A DNA stretch of 13,590 bases. Origin: CANJDH01 sp964443245 (GTDB lineage Bacteria; Pseudomonadota; Gammaproteobacteria; Burkholderiales; JAEUOS01). Shown here one piece after another: positions 6,060 to 13,292 of this stretch (position 1 is its first letter; each line of letters begins with the position of its first letter). The stretch spans positions 1 through 13,590 of the forward strand of contig CAYUEG010000106.1 in assembly GCA_964443245.1 (NCBI GenBank). Direction: 5' to 3'. The notes below the pieces were generated by a model, which had not been told where the DNA came from, did no database searches, and saw only the letters and a program-made list of their open reading frames with translations. Made by a program: the position numbers and the translations under genes.

Positions 6060-7238
6060 GTGTTCTATACCTGTACCCCTGGCTGCACCGACCCGACCCA
6101 CCAGCACGCTCCTGCAGCGACACGCGCTGCGGCCACCAAGAAGCCCGCCGCCCGCCTGACGCGCACGGCAGCACGCCCCTCGCCGCTGCCGCGCGCAGGC
6201 GCCCTGCCCACCCGGCCGATCGCCCGGCGCATTCGCGGTGGTGCCAAGGTGGTGGACATGCACTGCCACTACCTCAACCCTTCGGTCAGTTCCAAGATTG
6301 CACACCTGAACCCCGGCCAGTACGACCCGACCACGGTCTACGCCGATGACATCACGCGCCAGACCAATGTGGCGCAGATGCGCGACCGCGCGCCGCGCCT
6401 CACCGGCGTTGAAGTGCGCCTGAAAGACATGGACAACATGGGCATCGACATCCAGGCCGTGTGCCCGGCGCCCTATCACTTTCTGTACTGGATGGAACCG
6501 GGCCACGGTGCGGAACTGACGCGCGAAGTCAACCACGGCATTGCCAAGCTGGCAGCCGACCACCCGGACCGCTTTGTCGGCATGGGCTCGGTGCCGCTGC
6601 AGAATGTCGAGCTGGCGGTGAAGGAACTCGAATACTGCGTCAAGACCCTGGGCTTTCGCGGCATCGAGATCTGCACCAGCGTCAACGGCAAGAACCTGAC
6701 CGACCCTTCGCTCAAGCTGGAGAAGTTCTTCGCGCGCGCGGCCGAGCTGGGCGTGGTGATCTTCATGCATCCGCTGGGCTGGTCGCCGGCTGATCGCCTG
6801 ACGCACCACTACTTCAACAACGTGATCGGCAACCCGCTTGAATCCACCGTGGCGGTCGCGCACCTGATTTTCGACGGCGTGCTGGCGCGCCACCCCAAGC
6901 TCAAGTTCGTGGTCGCGCATGGCGGCGCCTATGTCGCCCACTACTGGGCGCGCATGGACCACGCCTGGCATGCCCGGCCCGATACGCGCACGGTGATCAA
7001 GCGGCCGCCCTCGACCTACCTCGAAAAATTCACCTTCGACACCATCACCCACGACCCGCTGATGTTGAAGCGCCTGGTCGAGCGTTTCGGTGCCGATCAT
7101 GTGGTGCTGGGCACGGACTATCCCTACGACATGGGTGACTATGATCCGCTGGGCACGATCCAGGCCGCGCGCCTTACGCGTGCCGATGCGGACCTGGTGC
7201 GCGGTGGCAATGCTGCGCGTCTGTTGAAGATCAAATGA
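6060..7238 (+). CDS. Amidohydrolase-2 family protein (ACMSD-type decarboxylase/hydrolase)
   Basis: The product has 392 residues, taking GTG 6060 because GAGGAGA lies just upstream (6047-6053); a TTG at 6045 is less likely. The TIM-barrel metal ligands of the ACMSD group are all present: H68 and H70 in DMHCHY, H237 in IFMHPLGW, H287 in VVAHGGAYV, and D353 in VLGTDYPYDM. Members are non-oxidative decarboxylases (2-amino-3-carboxymuconate semialdehyde, gamma-resorcylate, 5-carboxyvanillate) or hydrolases of aromatic-ring degradation products. The first 62 residues precede the barrel and are unusual: FYTCTPGCTDPTHQH, then an Ala/Arg/Pro/Lys-rich stretch. ACMSD itself is about 335 residues and lacks this. 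It is the first gene of an operon, overlapping the Bug receptor gene by 4 bp. The specific substrate is unknown. Confidence 0.9.
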   Translation: MFYTCTPGCTDPTHQHAPAATRAAATKKPAARLTRTAARPSPLPRAGALPTRPIARRIRGGAKVVDMHCHYLNPSVSSKIAHLNPGQYDPTTVYADDITRQTNVAQMRDRAPRLTGVEVRLKDMDNMGIDIQAVCPAPYHFLYWMEPGHGAELTREVNHGIAKLAADHPDRFVGMGSVPLQNVELAVKELEYCVKTLGFRGIEICTSVNGKNLTDPSLKLEKFFARAAELGVVIFMHPLGWSPADRLTHHYFNNVIGNPLESTVAVAHLIFDGVLARHPKLKFVVAHGGAYVAHYWARMDHAWHARPDTRTVIKRPPSTYLEKFTFDTITHDPLMLKRLVERFGADHVVLGTDYPYDMGDYDPLGTIQAARLTRADADLVRGGNAARLLKIK

Positions 7239-8236
7239 GGGCGACGCGCATGACCACGCGGCGGCACCTGCTGCAGGGTGCGCTGGCTTCAGCCGGTCTG
7301 GGCAACCTGCCCGGCCTGGCGGGCTTCGCCCATGCGCAGGCTTACCCGGGCAAGCCGATCAAGATTCTGGTCGGCTTCACTCCCGGCGGCCTGCCGGACA
7401 TTACCGCGCGCCTGATCGCCCAGCGCCTGGGCGAGAGCTGGAAACAATCGGTCACGGTGGAAAACCGCCCCGGTGCCGGCGGCAACATCGCGGCGCAGGC
7501 GGTGGCCGCTGCACCGGCGGACGGCTACACCCTGCTCTCGATCACCTCGGCGCACACGATTGCCCCGGCGATCTACCCCAAGCTGCCTTTCGATACGCTG
7601 AAGGATTTTGCCGGCGTGACGATGACAGGCACCGGCCCGTGCCTGCTGATCGTTGCGCCCGACCTGCCCGCCAAGACCGTCGCCGAACTGATCGCGCTGG
7701 CGCGTGCCAAACCGGGTTCGCTCAACTTTTCTTCCGCCGGCATCGGCAGCGGCACCCACTTTGCCGCCGAGGCCTTCAAGGCCCAAACCGGGATCGACGT
7801 GGTGCATGTGCCGATGAAGGGCATCCCCGAGGCCATCGGCGAAGTGATGGCCGGGCGCGTGCAGTTCTTCATGGCCCCGTTCGCCACGGCGATCAACCTG
7901 GTCAAGGAAGGCCGCGTGCGCGCGATTGCCGTCACCAGCCCGGCGCGCATGAGCGAGACGCCCAACATTCCGACGGTGAGCGAATCGGGTGCCCCCGGCT
8001 ACAAGTGGGCGATCTGGTCCGCCCTGCTGGTCGCGGCGAAGACGCCACGGCCGGTGATCGAGCAGCTCAACCGCGAAGTGGTGCGCATCCTCAAATTGCC
8101 GGAGACGGGCCAGCGCCTGCAGCCGCTCGGCACCGAGGCGGCGCCCAGCACGCCGGAAGAACTCGATAAACTGATCGCCGACGAGGTGGCCACCTACACG
8201 CGCATGGCGCGCGCCGCCAACATCAAGGTTGAATGA
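7235..8236 (+). CDS. Bug/TctC-family periplasmic substrate-binding protein (tripartite tricarboxylate transporter receptor)
   Basis: The protein has 333 residues from ATG 7235, which overlaps the amidohydrolase stop (ATGA); ATG 7250 with GAGG upstream would give 328. The N-terminus carries a twin-arginine-like signal, TTRRHLLQGALASAGL, and a probable cleavage site AHA/Q after residue 34. The mature start YPGKPIKILVGFTPGGLPDITARL is classic for Bug proteins, as are VENRPGAGGNIAAQAVA and the late GYKWAIWSALLVAAKTP. These receptors bind small carboxylates, amides or aromatic acids in the periplasm and deliver them to TctA/TctB-type permeases, neither of which is in this window. Its place between two catabolic enzymes suggests that it binds their pathway's substrate. 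Confidence 0.94.
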   Translation: MRATRMTTRRHLLQGALASAGLGNLPGLAGFAHAQAYPGKPIKILVGFTPGGLPDITARLIAQRLGESWKQSVTVENRPGAGGNIAAQAVAAAPADGYTLLSITSAHTIAPAIYPKLPFDTLKDFAGVTMTGTGPCLLIVAPDLPAKTVAELIALARAKPGSLNFSSAGIGSGTHFAAEAFKAQTGIDVVHVPMKGIPEAIGEVMAGRVQFFMAPFATAINLVKEGRVRAIAVTSPARMSETPNIPTVSESGAPGYKWAIWSALLVAAKTPRPVIEQLNREVVRILKLPETGQRLQPLGTEAAPSTPEELDKLIADEVATYTRMARAANIKVE

Positions 8237-8258
8237 TTTTCCCTCTCAAGGACAGAAC

Positions 8259-9047
8259 ATGAAAATGAAGACCAACGGCATCGAACTCCACTACACGGTG
8301 GAGGGCGAAGGCCCGTGGATGACGCTCTCGCACTCGCTGGCCTGCGATTCCTCGATGTGGGATCCGCAGATGGCCCTGCTCACCAAGCGCTTCAAGGTGC
8401 TGCGTTTCGATACGCGCGGCCACGGCCAATCCGATGCGCCGGCGGGCGACTACACGCTTGACCAGATGGCCGATGACGTGCACGGCCTGCTCACCGGCCT
8501 GGGTATCACCAAAACGCACTGGATGGGCTTGTCGATGGGCGGCATGATCGGCCAGGCCTATGCGCTGAAGCACCCGGGCGTGTTTGCCAGCATGGTGCTG
8601 GCCGATACCACCAGCCGGCGCCCGCCGAATGCGGCGGCAATGTGGGGCGAGCGCATGCAGATTGCGCGCACCAAGGGCATGGAAGCGCTGGTCGAGCCGA
8701 CGCTGGCACGCTGGTTCACCGATGCCTACCGCCCGGCCCACCCGGACGTGATGGCCAAAATCGGCAAGGTGATCCGCAACACCCCGGCCGCAGGCTATGC
8801 CGGCTGCTGCGCGGCGATTGCGCAAATCGACTTTACCGACCGCCTGAAGGAAATCAAGTGCCCGGTGCTGGTGCTGGTGGGCGAGCAGGACCACGGCACG
8901 CCGGTGGCGATGTCGGAGCAGATCCGCGACAACCTGCCGGGCGCCAAAATGCAGGTGATCGCCAATGCCTCGCACATTTCCAATGTGGAGCAGACCGAGG
9001 TGTTCAACCAGGCGGTTGATGCGTTCCTGAAAGCAAACGGCGCTTAA
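8259..9047 (+). CDS. Alpha/beta hydrolase, 3-oxoadipate enol-lactonase (PcaD)-like
   Basis: The product has 262 residues, using ATG 8259 with AAGGA six nt upstream; an earlier in-frame start in the spacer is not supported. The alpha/beta-hydrolase landmarks are the oxyanion-side SHSLACDSSMWDPQ (24-37), FDTRGHGQSD (50-59), the nucleophile elbow GLSMGG with Ser92, Asp211 in GEQDHGTP and His239 in NASHISN. The sequence resembles 3-oxoadipate enol-lactonases of the protocatechuate/catechol branch (about 260 aa), but this superfamily changes substrate easily, so another lactone or ester is possible. No signal peptide is seen. It is the last gene of the amidohydrolase-Bug operon, 22 bp after the receptor gene, and ends before a strong terminator. 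Confidence 0.9.
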   Translation: MKMKTNGIELHYTVEGEGPWMTLSHSLACDSSMWDPQMALLTKRFKVLRFDTRGHGQSDAPAGDYTLDQMADDVHGLLTGLGITKTHWMGLSMGGMIGQAYALKHPGVFASMVLADTTSRRPPNAAAMWGERMQIARTKGMEALVEPTLARWFTDAYRPAHPDVMAKIGKVIRNTPAAGYAGCCAAIAQIDFTDRLKEIKCPVLVLVGEQDHGTPVAMSEQIRDNLPGAKMQVIANASHISNVEQTEVFNQAVDAFLKANGA

Positions 9048-9101
9048 GTTCGAGCCCGATTCGTTCGAGCCTGATCCGTTCGAACCCACCAGGTTCAAGC
9101 C
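9048..9101. repeat. 15-bp tandem repeat, about 3.6 copies
   Basis: Units at 9048-9062, 9063-9077, 9078-9092 and a partial 9093-9101 all begin GTTCGAGCC or a close variant (GTTCGAACC, GTTCAAGCC). The tract fills the space between the alpha/beta-hydrolase stop and the terminator. It is not part of a predicted protein. Confidence 0.85.
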
Positions 9102-9134
9102 AAAAAAAGTCCCGCTTCATGCGGGACTTTTTTT
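9102..9134. terminator. Bidirectional Rho-independent terminator
   Basis: AAAAAAAGTCCCGC (9102-9115), loop TTCAT, then GCGGGACTTTTTTT (9121-9134) form a perfect 14-bp stem whose outer half is the A/T tract, so it works in both directions. It ends the amidohydrolase-Bug-hydrolase operon and the opposing Gfo/Idh/MocA gene. Confidence 0.93.
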
Positions 9135-9168
9135 CGTCTTGGCAAAGTGCGAACAGCGCGCTCTGCCG

Positions 9169-10346
9169 TCAGGCAGGTTGTTCGACCGCCTCCACCTTGC
9201 CAGTGCCGGTGGAACGCATGATCGCCTCCAGTGCCGCCACGTTGGCGAGCATTTCCTTGTGCGTGACCGGATAGGCCGCTTCCCCCCGGATCGCGGCGGC
9301 AAACGCTTCCAGGTTGGCACGCACGCTGGGGTGGGCCGGCATGAACACGGTTTCGCGCGCCCCGCCCTTGAGCACCGTGGTGACATCCCAGCCGGTCGAG
9401 TTTTCCGGATGGCTGCGATCACGAATCTCGATCCAGCCGCGTGAGCCGTAGACGGCCAGGCGGCCATCAAACGGCGTCGCCAGCACGGCGGAAAGCAGCG
9501 TGTTGGCGCCACCCGGAAAGGCCATCATGATGCCCAGCGTATCGCCGTTGGCGAAGTTGCTGCCACGCGTGGCCAGGCGCGCCCAGACCGCTTCGGCCGG
9601 GCCGAGCAGGGCAATCGACAGATCCACCAGGTGAATGCCGGTGGCCGAAAGCGGCCCTACCGGTGCATGCTCGTTGGAGAGGCGCCAGTTGTCCGGCGGC
9701 AGGGCGAGAAACTTGTCCTGCACGAAGTTGGCTTCCACCTGCAGGATGGTGCCCAGCTCGCCGCTGGCAAAGCGCTGGCGCAGGGCCATCACCGCAGGTT
9801 CGAAGCGGCGCTCGTGGCCGATGCCCAGCACCACACCGGCCTTCTCGCAGGCCGCCACCGAGGCGCGTGCATCGGCGTAGGAGAGGCACAGGGGCTTTTC
9901 GCAGAACACATGCTTGCCGGCCGCCGCCGCCGCCTGGATCTGCGCCGCATGCGCCTTGTGCGGCGTGCACAGCACCACCGCTTGCACGGCGGCATCGGCG
10001 ATCGCTGCCTCGAAATGGTCAGAGACGGCAAAGCCGCCCCTGGCGGACTCCTCCTGGGCCAGCTTGCGCACGGCGGCATCCGGCTCCACCACCATCACCA
10101 CCTGCACACCGGCACNNNNNNNNNNNNNNNNNNNNNNNNNNNNNNNNNNNNNNNNNNNNNNNNNNNNNNNNNNNNNNNNNNNNNNNNNNNNNNNNNNNNN
10201 NNNNNNNNNNNNNNNAGCTTGCGCACGGCGGCATCCGGCTCCACCACCATCACCACCTGCACACCGGCACTTTCCGACAGCGTGCGCACGATGGTCTTGC
10301 CCCACCAGCCAAAGCCGATCACGGCGACCTTTGTCCTGTTCGTCAT
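9169..10346 (-). CDS. Gfo/Idh/MocA-family NAD(P)-dependent oxidoreductase (split by a spurious N run)
   Basis: From ATG 10346 (AGGAGG at 10361-10356 upstream) the protein begins MTNRTKVAVIGFGWWG, a Rossmann GxGxxG fold, and is then interrupted by 100 N. The contig ends share 55 identical bp. Removing one copy and the N leaves 1023 nt, exactly 340 codons plus stop, in one frame. In that joined protein, EKP at 98-100 is the family lysine motif and H187 in TGIHLVDL is the catalytic histidine; the C-terminal sheet domain follows. Members oxidise or reduce sugars, inositols or other hydroxylated or cyclic compounds; no substrate can be assigned. The gene is monocistronic between the bidirectional terminator and a divergent promoter region shared with the second beta-hydroxyacid dehydrogenase. 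Confidence 0.93.
10061..10270. repeat. 55-bp contig-end overlap duplicated around the N run (assembly artefact)
   Basis: Positions 10061-10115 and 10216-10270 are identical over 55 bp and directly flank the 100 N (10116-10215). Collapsing them restores the oxidoreductase frame. This is the pattern left when two de Bruijn contigs that share a terminal k-mer overlap are joined with a fixed-size gap. Confidence 0.93.
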
Positions 10347-10429
10347 GCCCTACCCCCTCCTGATGGATCGGCCGTCTTGTTGTCCGCGCATGGTGTGCTG
10401 CACCACCGGCGGCGGGCCGAAAGCGCAGT

Positions 10430-10458
10430 ATGGTAATCTTTATTTATCACTAGCTCAA
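10430..10458 (-). promoter_or_regulatory. Candidate promoter of the Gfo/Idh/MocA gene
   Basis: On the minus strand, TTGAGC (10458-10453), 17 bp, then TACCAT (10435-10430) each match consensus at 4/6. It lies in the only AT-rich part of the 135-bp divergent region and overlaps an imperfect 22-bp palindrome with TTATT (10440-10444) and AATAA (10457-10461) arms, a possible operator. Confidence 0.4.
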
Positions 10459-10481
10459 TAAGACTTCTGTCCCCCACTCTC

Positions 10482-11498
10482 ATGGCTACCCGCACCAAAT
10501 CTGCTTCTACCGCCTCTTCCAAACCGACCGCCCCTTCCGCTGCTGCCAGCCGCCGCGTTGGCATGATCGGCCTGGGCATCATGGGCTCGGCCATGTCGGC
10601 CAACCTGGTCAAGGCCGGCTTTCAGGTATCCGGATACGACCCGGTGCCGGCAGCGCGTGCGCGCCTGACCAAAGCCGGCGGCACTGCCTGCGCCAATGTG
10701 ACCGCGGTGGCCAAACGTGCCGACTTTGTGGTGCTCTCGCTGCCCTCGGAGGCGGCACTCGACACGGTGTGCGCCGAACTGGCCAAAAGCGGCCGCCGCG
10801 GGCTGATCGCCGCGGAAACCAGCACCCTGCCGGTGAGCGCGAAGGAACGTGCGTTCAAGGTGCTGGCCAAGGCCGGCATCATCCTGCTGGACTGCCCGCT
10901 CTCGGGCACCGGTGCGCAGGCCGTCAAGCGCGATCTGGCGGTGTACGCCAGTGGCGACGCCAGGGCGATCAAGGCGTTCGGCCCGGTGTTCGAGGGCTTT
11001 GCGCGGGTGCGCTACGACGTCGGCCGCTTCGGCAACGGCGTGCGCATGAAGCTGGTGGCCAACCTGTTGGTGGCGATCCACAACATTTCGACCGCCGAAG
11101 CGATCATGATGGGCGTGCGTTCGGGGCTGGATGCGGCGCAGGTGGTCAAGGTGGTGGCCGATGGCGCCGGCGGTTCGCGCATGTTCCAGGTGCGCGGGCC
11201 GATGATGGTGGACCGCTCCTGGGGCGAGGCGACGATGAAGGTCTCGACCTGGCAGAAAGACATGCGCCTGATCGGCGAGGAACTGGTGGCCACCGATACG
11301 CCGGCCCCGCTGTTTGCGGCCTGCATTCCGATCTACAACGCCGCGATGGCGCTGGGCCACGGCGCCGACGATACCGGCGCGGTGTATGCGGTGCTGGAGC
11401 ACATGGTGGGCCAGGCCGGCGGCAAGAAGGCCAGCGCGGGCAACGCGGCAGCGAAACGCCCCGCAAACCGGAAAACGCCAGGCAGGAAAGCGCGGTGA
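10482..11498 (+). CDS. NAD(P)-dependent beta-hydroxyacid dehydrogenase with basic terminal tails
   Basis: The protein has 338 residues. After a 25-residue Ala/Ser/Thr/Lys/Arg-rich leader comes VGMIGLGIMGSAMSANL (Rossmann GLGIMG at 30-35), then the substrate loop DCPLSGTGAQA (137-147) and catalytic Lys190 and Asn194 in GVRMKLVANLL. The C-terminal helical domain is complete to about residue 310, followed by a Lys/Arg/Ala-rich tail of about 25 residues. The core belongs to the 3-hydroxyisobutyrate/2-hydroxy-3-oxopropionate dehydrogenase family, usually about 290-300 residues, so the extra length is the two tails. The substrate is unknown. It is a paralogue of the gene at 5023-5916 but clearly diverged. 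The ATG at 10482 has no strong ribosome site. The stop codon lies inside a 14-bp tandem duplication. Confidence 0.9.
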   Translation: MATRTKSASTASSKPTAPSAAASRRVGMIGLGIMGSAMSANLVKAGFQVSGYDPVPAARARLTKAGGTACANVTAVAKRADFVVLSLPSEAALDTVCAELAKSGRRGLIAAETSTLPVSAKERAFKVLAKAGIILLDCPLSGTGAQAVKRDLAVYASGDARAIKAFGPVFEGFARVRYDVGRFGNGVRMKLVANLLVAIHNISTAEAIMMGVRSGLDAAQVVKVVADGAGGSRMFQVRGPMMVDRSWGEATMKVSTWQKDMRLIGEELVATDTPAPLFAACIPIYNAAMALGHGADDTGAVYAVLEHMVGQAGGKKASAGNAAAKRPANRKTPGRKAR

Positions 11499-11518
11499 CG
11501 GAGGCGCGGTGACGGAGG
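11491..11518. repeat. 14-bp tandem duplication over the dehydrogenase stop codon
   Basis: CGCGGTGACGGAGG occurs twice head to tail (11491-11504, 11505-11518), followed by a partial CGCGG. The TGA stop of the upstream dehydrogenase (11496-11498) is inside the first unit. Confidence 0.85.
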
Positions 11519-11536
11519 CGCGGCTGCCGGTGGGTG

Positions 11537-12283
11537 CTATCGACCGGGCGATGCGCTCTTTTTGTGCGCCGGGCGCTTAGTCCTGCCGGAGACGGCCGCC
11601 AGCAGCGCCGGATACGTGGTGCGGGCGCCCGCCAGGAAGTTGTCCACCGCCGGCACCACCTTTTCCATGAACGGCACCTGCATCTGCAACTGGTAGATGT
11701 GCTGGCGCACGGCGTAATAGAACATGCCGCCGTGCAGGCTCCAGACGAACTCGATCTCCTCGTTGGACACCGGCAGATCGGCTGATTCCAGGCCGCAGTA
11801 ATGCCGCACCTCGCGCGCGTAGGCCGGCAGCAGCTCGCGCTGGATCAGACGTATGTAACGCTGGTTGAAGGCCGGATCGGACAGGCCGGCGTGCAGGTAG
11901 ATGCGCAGCCAGTCCGGCCGGTAGGTGGCTTCGGAATACTGGCGGTAGAACTCGATCAGGCGGTCGCGCAAGGGAATCGAGCGGTCGCGGATCAGCGAGG
12001 CCCAGGCCGGGTTCCAGCGCCCTTCGAACACGGTGCTGTAGACGCGGTCGAGCAGCGCCTGCTTGGAGGGAAAGTAGCGATACAGCAGCGGCTGGGTAAT
12101 CCCCAGGCGCTTGGAGAGCTCGCGCGTCTGGCCGGAGATGCCGGCTTCGGCAAAGTAGGCAATGGCGCCGTCGATGATCTGGCGCTCGCGCTCGGCCGGA
12201 GAAAGCCGGCTCTTGGCCGGTGGCCGGGTGGCAGGTTTGGCCTTGCGGGCGGCCTTGGCAGTGCGGGTTGTTTTGGTAGCCAT
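11537..12283 (-). CDS. TetR/AcrR-family transcriptional regulator with basic N-terminal tail
   Basis: The protein has 248 residues. A TetR DNA-binding domain spans about 30-82: SPAERERQIIDGAIAYFAEAG, then the helix-turn-helix TRELSKRLGITQPLLYRYFPSKQALLDRVY. The remainder is a helical ligand-binding and dimer domain with no recognisable ligand signature. The first 28 residues form a Lys/Ala/Arg/Thr/Pro-rich tail before the domain, and the last 16 are also basic (TKRPAHKKSASPGR). Most TetR proteins are about 190-220 residues, and the excess is the tails. It is convergent with the second beta-hydroxyacid dehydrogenase (38 bp apart) and lies 97 bp downstream of the deacetylase gene on the same strand, so it may be the local repressor of the Bug-deacetylase unit or of the catabolic operons. 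That role is inference. Confidence 0.92.
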   Translation of the reverse strand: MATKTTRTAKAARKAKPATRPPAKSRLSPAERERQIIDGAIAYFAEAGISGQTRELSKRLGITQPLLYRYFPSKQALLDRVYSTVFEGRWNPAWASLIRDRSIPLRDRLIEFYRQYSEATYRPDWLRIYLHAGLSDPAFNQRYIRLIQRELLPAYAREVRHYCGLESADLPVSNEEIEFVWSLHGGMFYYAVRQHIYQLQMQVPFMEKVVPAVDNFLAGARTTYPALLAAVSGRTKRPAHKKSASPGR

Positions 12284-12348
12284 CGGAGGCGCAGTGTGCC
12301 TGAAAAGCCGCTGGCGCGGAAGTCACCGGGTTGCCCGCGCCGGCCGTG

Positions 12349-12370
12349 CAGCCGGGCGTGACCCCGGCTG
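12349..12370. terminator. Hairpin downstream of the deacetylase gene
   Basis: CAGCCGGG (12349-12356) and CCCGGCTG (12363-12370) form an 8-bp stem with a 6-nt loop, 10 nt past the deacetylase stop on the minus strand. There is no T tract, so it is at most a weak or Rho-assisted terminator before the TetR gene. Confidence 0.4.
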
Positions 12371-12380
12371 TGATGGAAGG

Positions 12381-13268
12381 TCAGGCCGGTGGCGCTACCT
12401 GGCCGCGATACCAGTCGGCAATGCCTTCGCCGGTGCGGACGATGACGCCGGGTTTGGCCTGCACGTAATCGAGCAGCTTTTCAAACTGGGCAATGCGGTG
12501 CGGCGCGCCGGTAATGTAGGGATGCACGCTGATGGCCATGACGCGCGGAATGGTGGCACTGTCCTGCCACAGCCGATCCAGTTGCGCGACGCCGCGTTCA
12601 TACATTTCGGCGCCGGTATGGCTTTGCAGCAGCATCATCGGAATGTCGTTGATCTCGACGCTGTAGGGCACCGAGAGCACGGGTTTGGGCTTGGCCGGAA
12701 TCCAGACCGGCTGGTCATCGAGCACCCAGTCGGCCACGTAATCGATGCCCGCTTCCGAAAGGTAGTCAAGCGTGTCGTAGGTTTCGGTAAGGCCCGGGCT
12801 TTCCCAGCCGCGCGGGGCCTTGCCGGTGAACTTGCGAATCGCTGCGACGGTGTCGGCAATCGCCTTGCGCTGGTCGGCCACCGCATGCATGGGGCCCTGC
12901 ACATAGCCATGCCCCATGAACTCCCAGCCGGCATCGTGCGCGGCCTGCGCCACCGGCGGGTAGCTCTCGCAGACGATGCCGTTGATCGCCAGCGTCGGGA
13001 TGATCTTGCGCGCCCGCAAGGCATCGTAGATGCGCCAGAAGCCGACGCGCATGCCGTATTCGTGCCAGGCCCAGTTGGGCAGATCCGGCTGCAGGGGCTG
13101 GCCCATCGGCGGACTCAACACCATGCGCGGCATCGGCCGTTCCTGGCCCCAATGCTCGACATTGACAATGACCCAGACCAGCATGCGCCCGCCATCGGGC
13201 ACCGTCAGTTTGGGACGGTCGACGATGGCGGAAAAAGGAACGCGCTGGCTGGGCAAGGGTTGGGTCAT
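12381..13268 (-). CDS. Polysaccharide deacetylase-family protein, PuuE (allantoinase)-like
   Basis: The protein has 295 residues, cytoplasmic by lack of a signal peptide. It has a NodB-type fold with family landmarks: VIVNVEHW (33-40), in the place of the DD motif of chitin deacetylases; WHEYGMRVGFWRI (68-80); FMGHGY (117-122); GWESPG (154-159) and ISVHPY (246-251). The NxE motif, the EYGxRxGxWR segment and the length fit the PuuE branch (metal-independent allantoinase) and related amide or imide hydrolases rather than cell-wall deacetylases. The actual substrate cannot be read. The ATG at 13268-13266 lacks a clear Shine-Dalgarno. It starts 24 bp after the Bug receptor stop, so the two are probably co-transcribed, which suggests that the receptor captures the substrate or its precursor. 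Confidence 0.88.
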   Translation of the reverse strand: MTQPLPSQRVPFSAIVDRPKLTVPDGGRMLVWVIVNVEHWGQERPMPRMVLSPPMGQPLQPDLPNWAWHEYGMRVGFWRIYDALRARKIIPTLAINGIVCESYPPVAQAAHDAGWEFMGHGYVQGPMHAVADQRKAIADTVAAIRKFTGKAPRGWESPGLTETYDTLDYLSEAGIDYVADWVLDDQPVWIPAKPKPVLSVPYSVEINDIPMMLLQSHTGAEMYERGVAQLDRLWQDSATIPRVMAISVHPYITGAPHRIAQFEKLLDYVQAKPGVIVRTGEGIADWYRGQVAPPA

Positions 13269-13292
13269 GGTGTCAGTGTCCGTGTGGGCGGC

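Noticed and set aside
5913..7100. 395-codon minus-strand open frame opposite the amidohydrolase
   Set aside because: His/Arg/Val-rich antisense composition with no recognisable domain, covering a gene with complete catalytic motifs.
8223..9098. Minus-strand open frame starting in the 15-bp repeat (GSNGSGSNESGSN-like start)
   Set aside because: The repetitive start is only the tandem DNA repeat translated, and the body is antisense to the alpha/beta hydrolase.
9048..9101. Possible tRNA (GGTTCGAACCC resembles a T-arm)
   Set aside because: No acceptor, D-arm or anticodon arm can be folded; the resemblance comes from the tandem repeat.
10061..10270. Biological 55-bp direct repeat inside the Gfo/Idh/MocA gene
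   Set aside because: Exact identity at both edges of an N run, together with frame restoration on collapse, points to a contig-end overlap.
10455..11402. 315-codon minus-strand open frame opposite the second beta-hydroxyacid dehydrogenase
   Set aside because: Antisense shadow with no family motifs.
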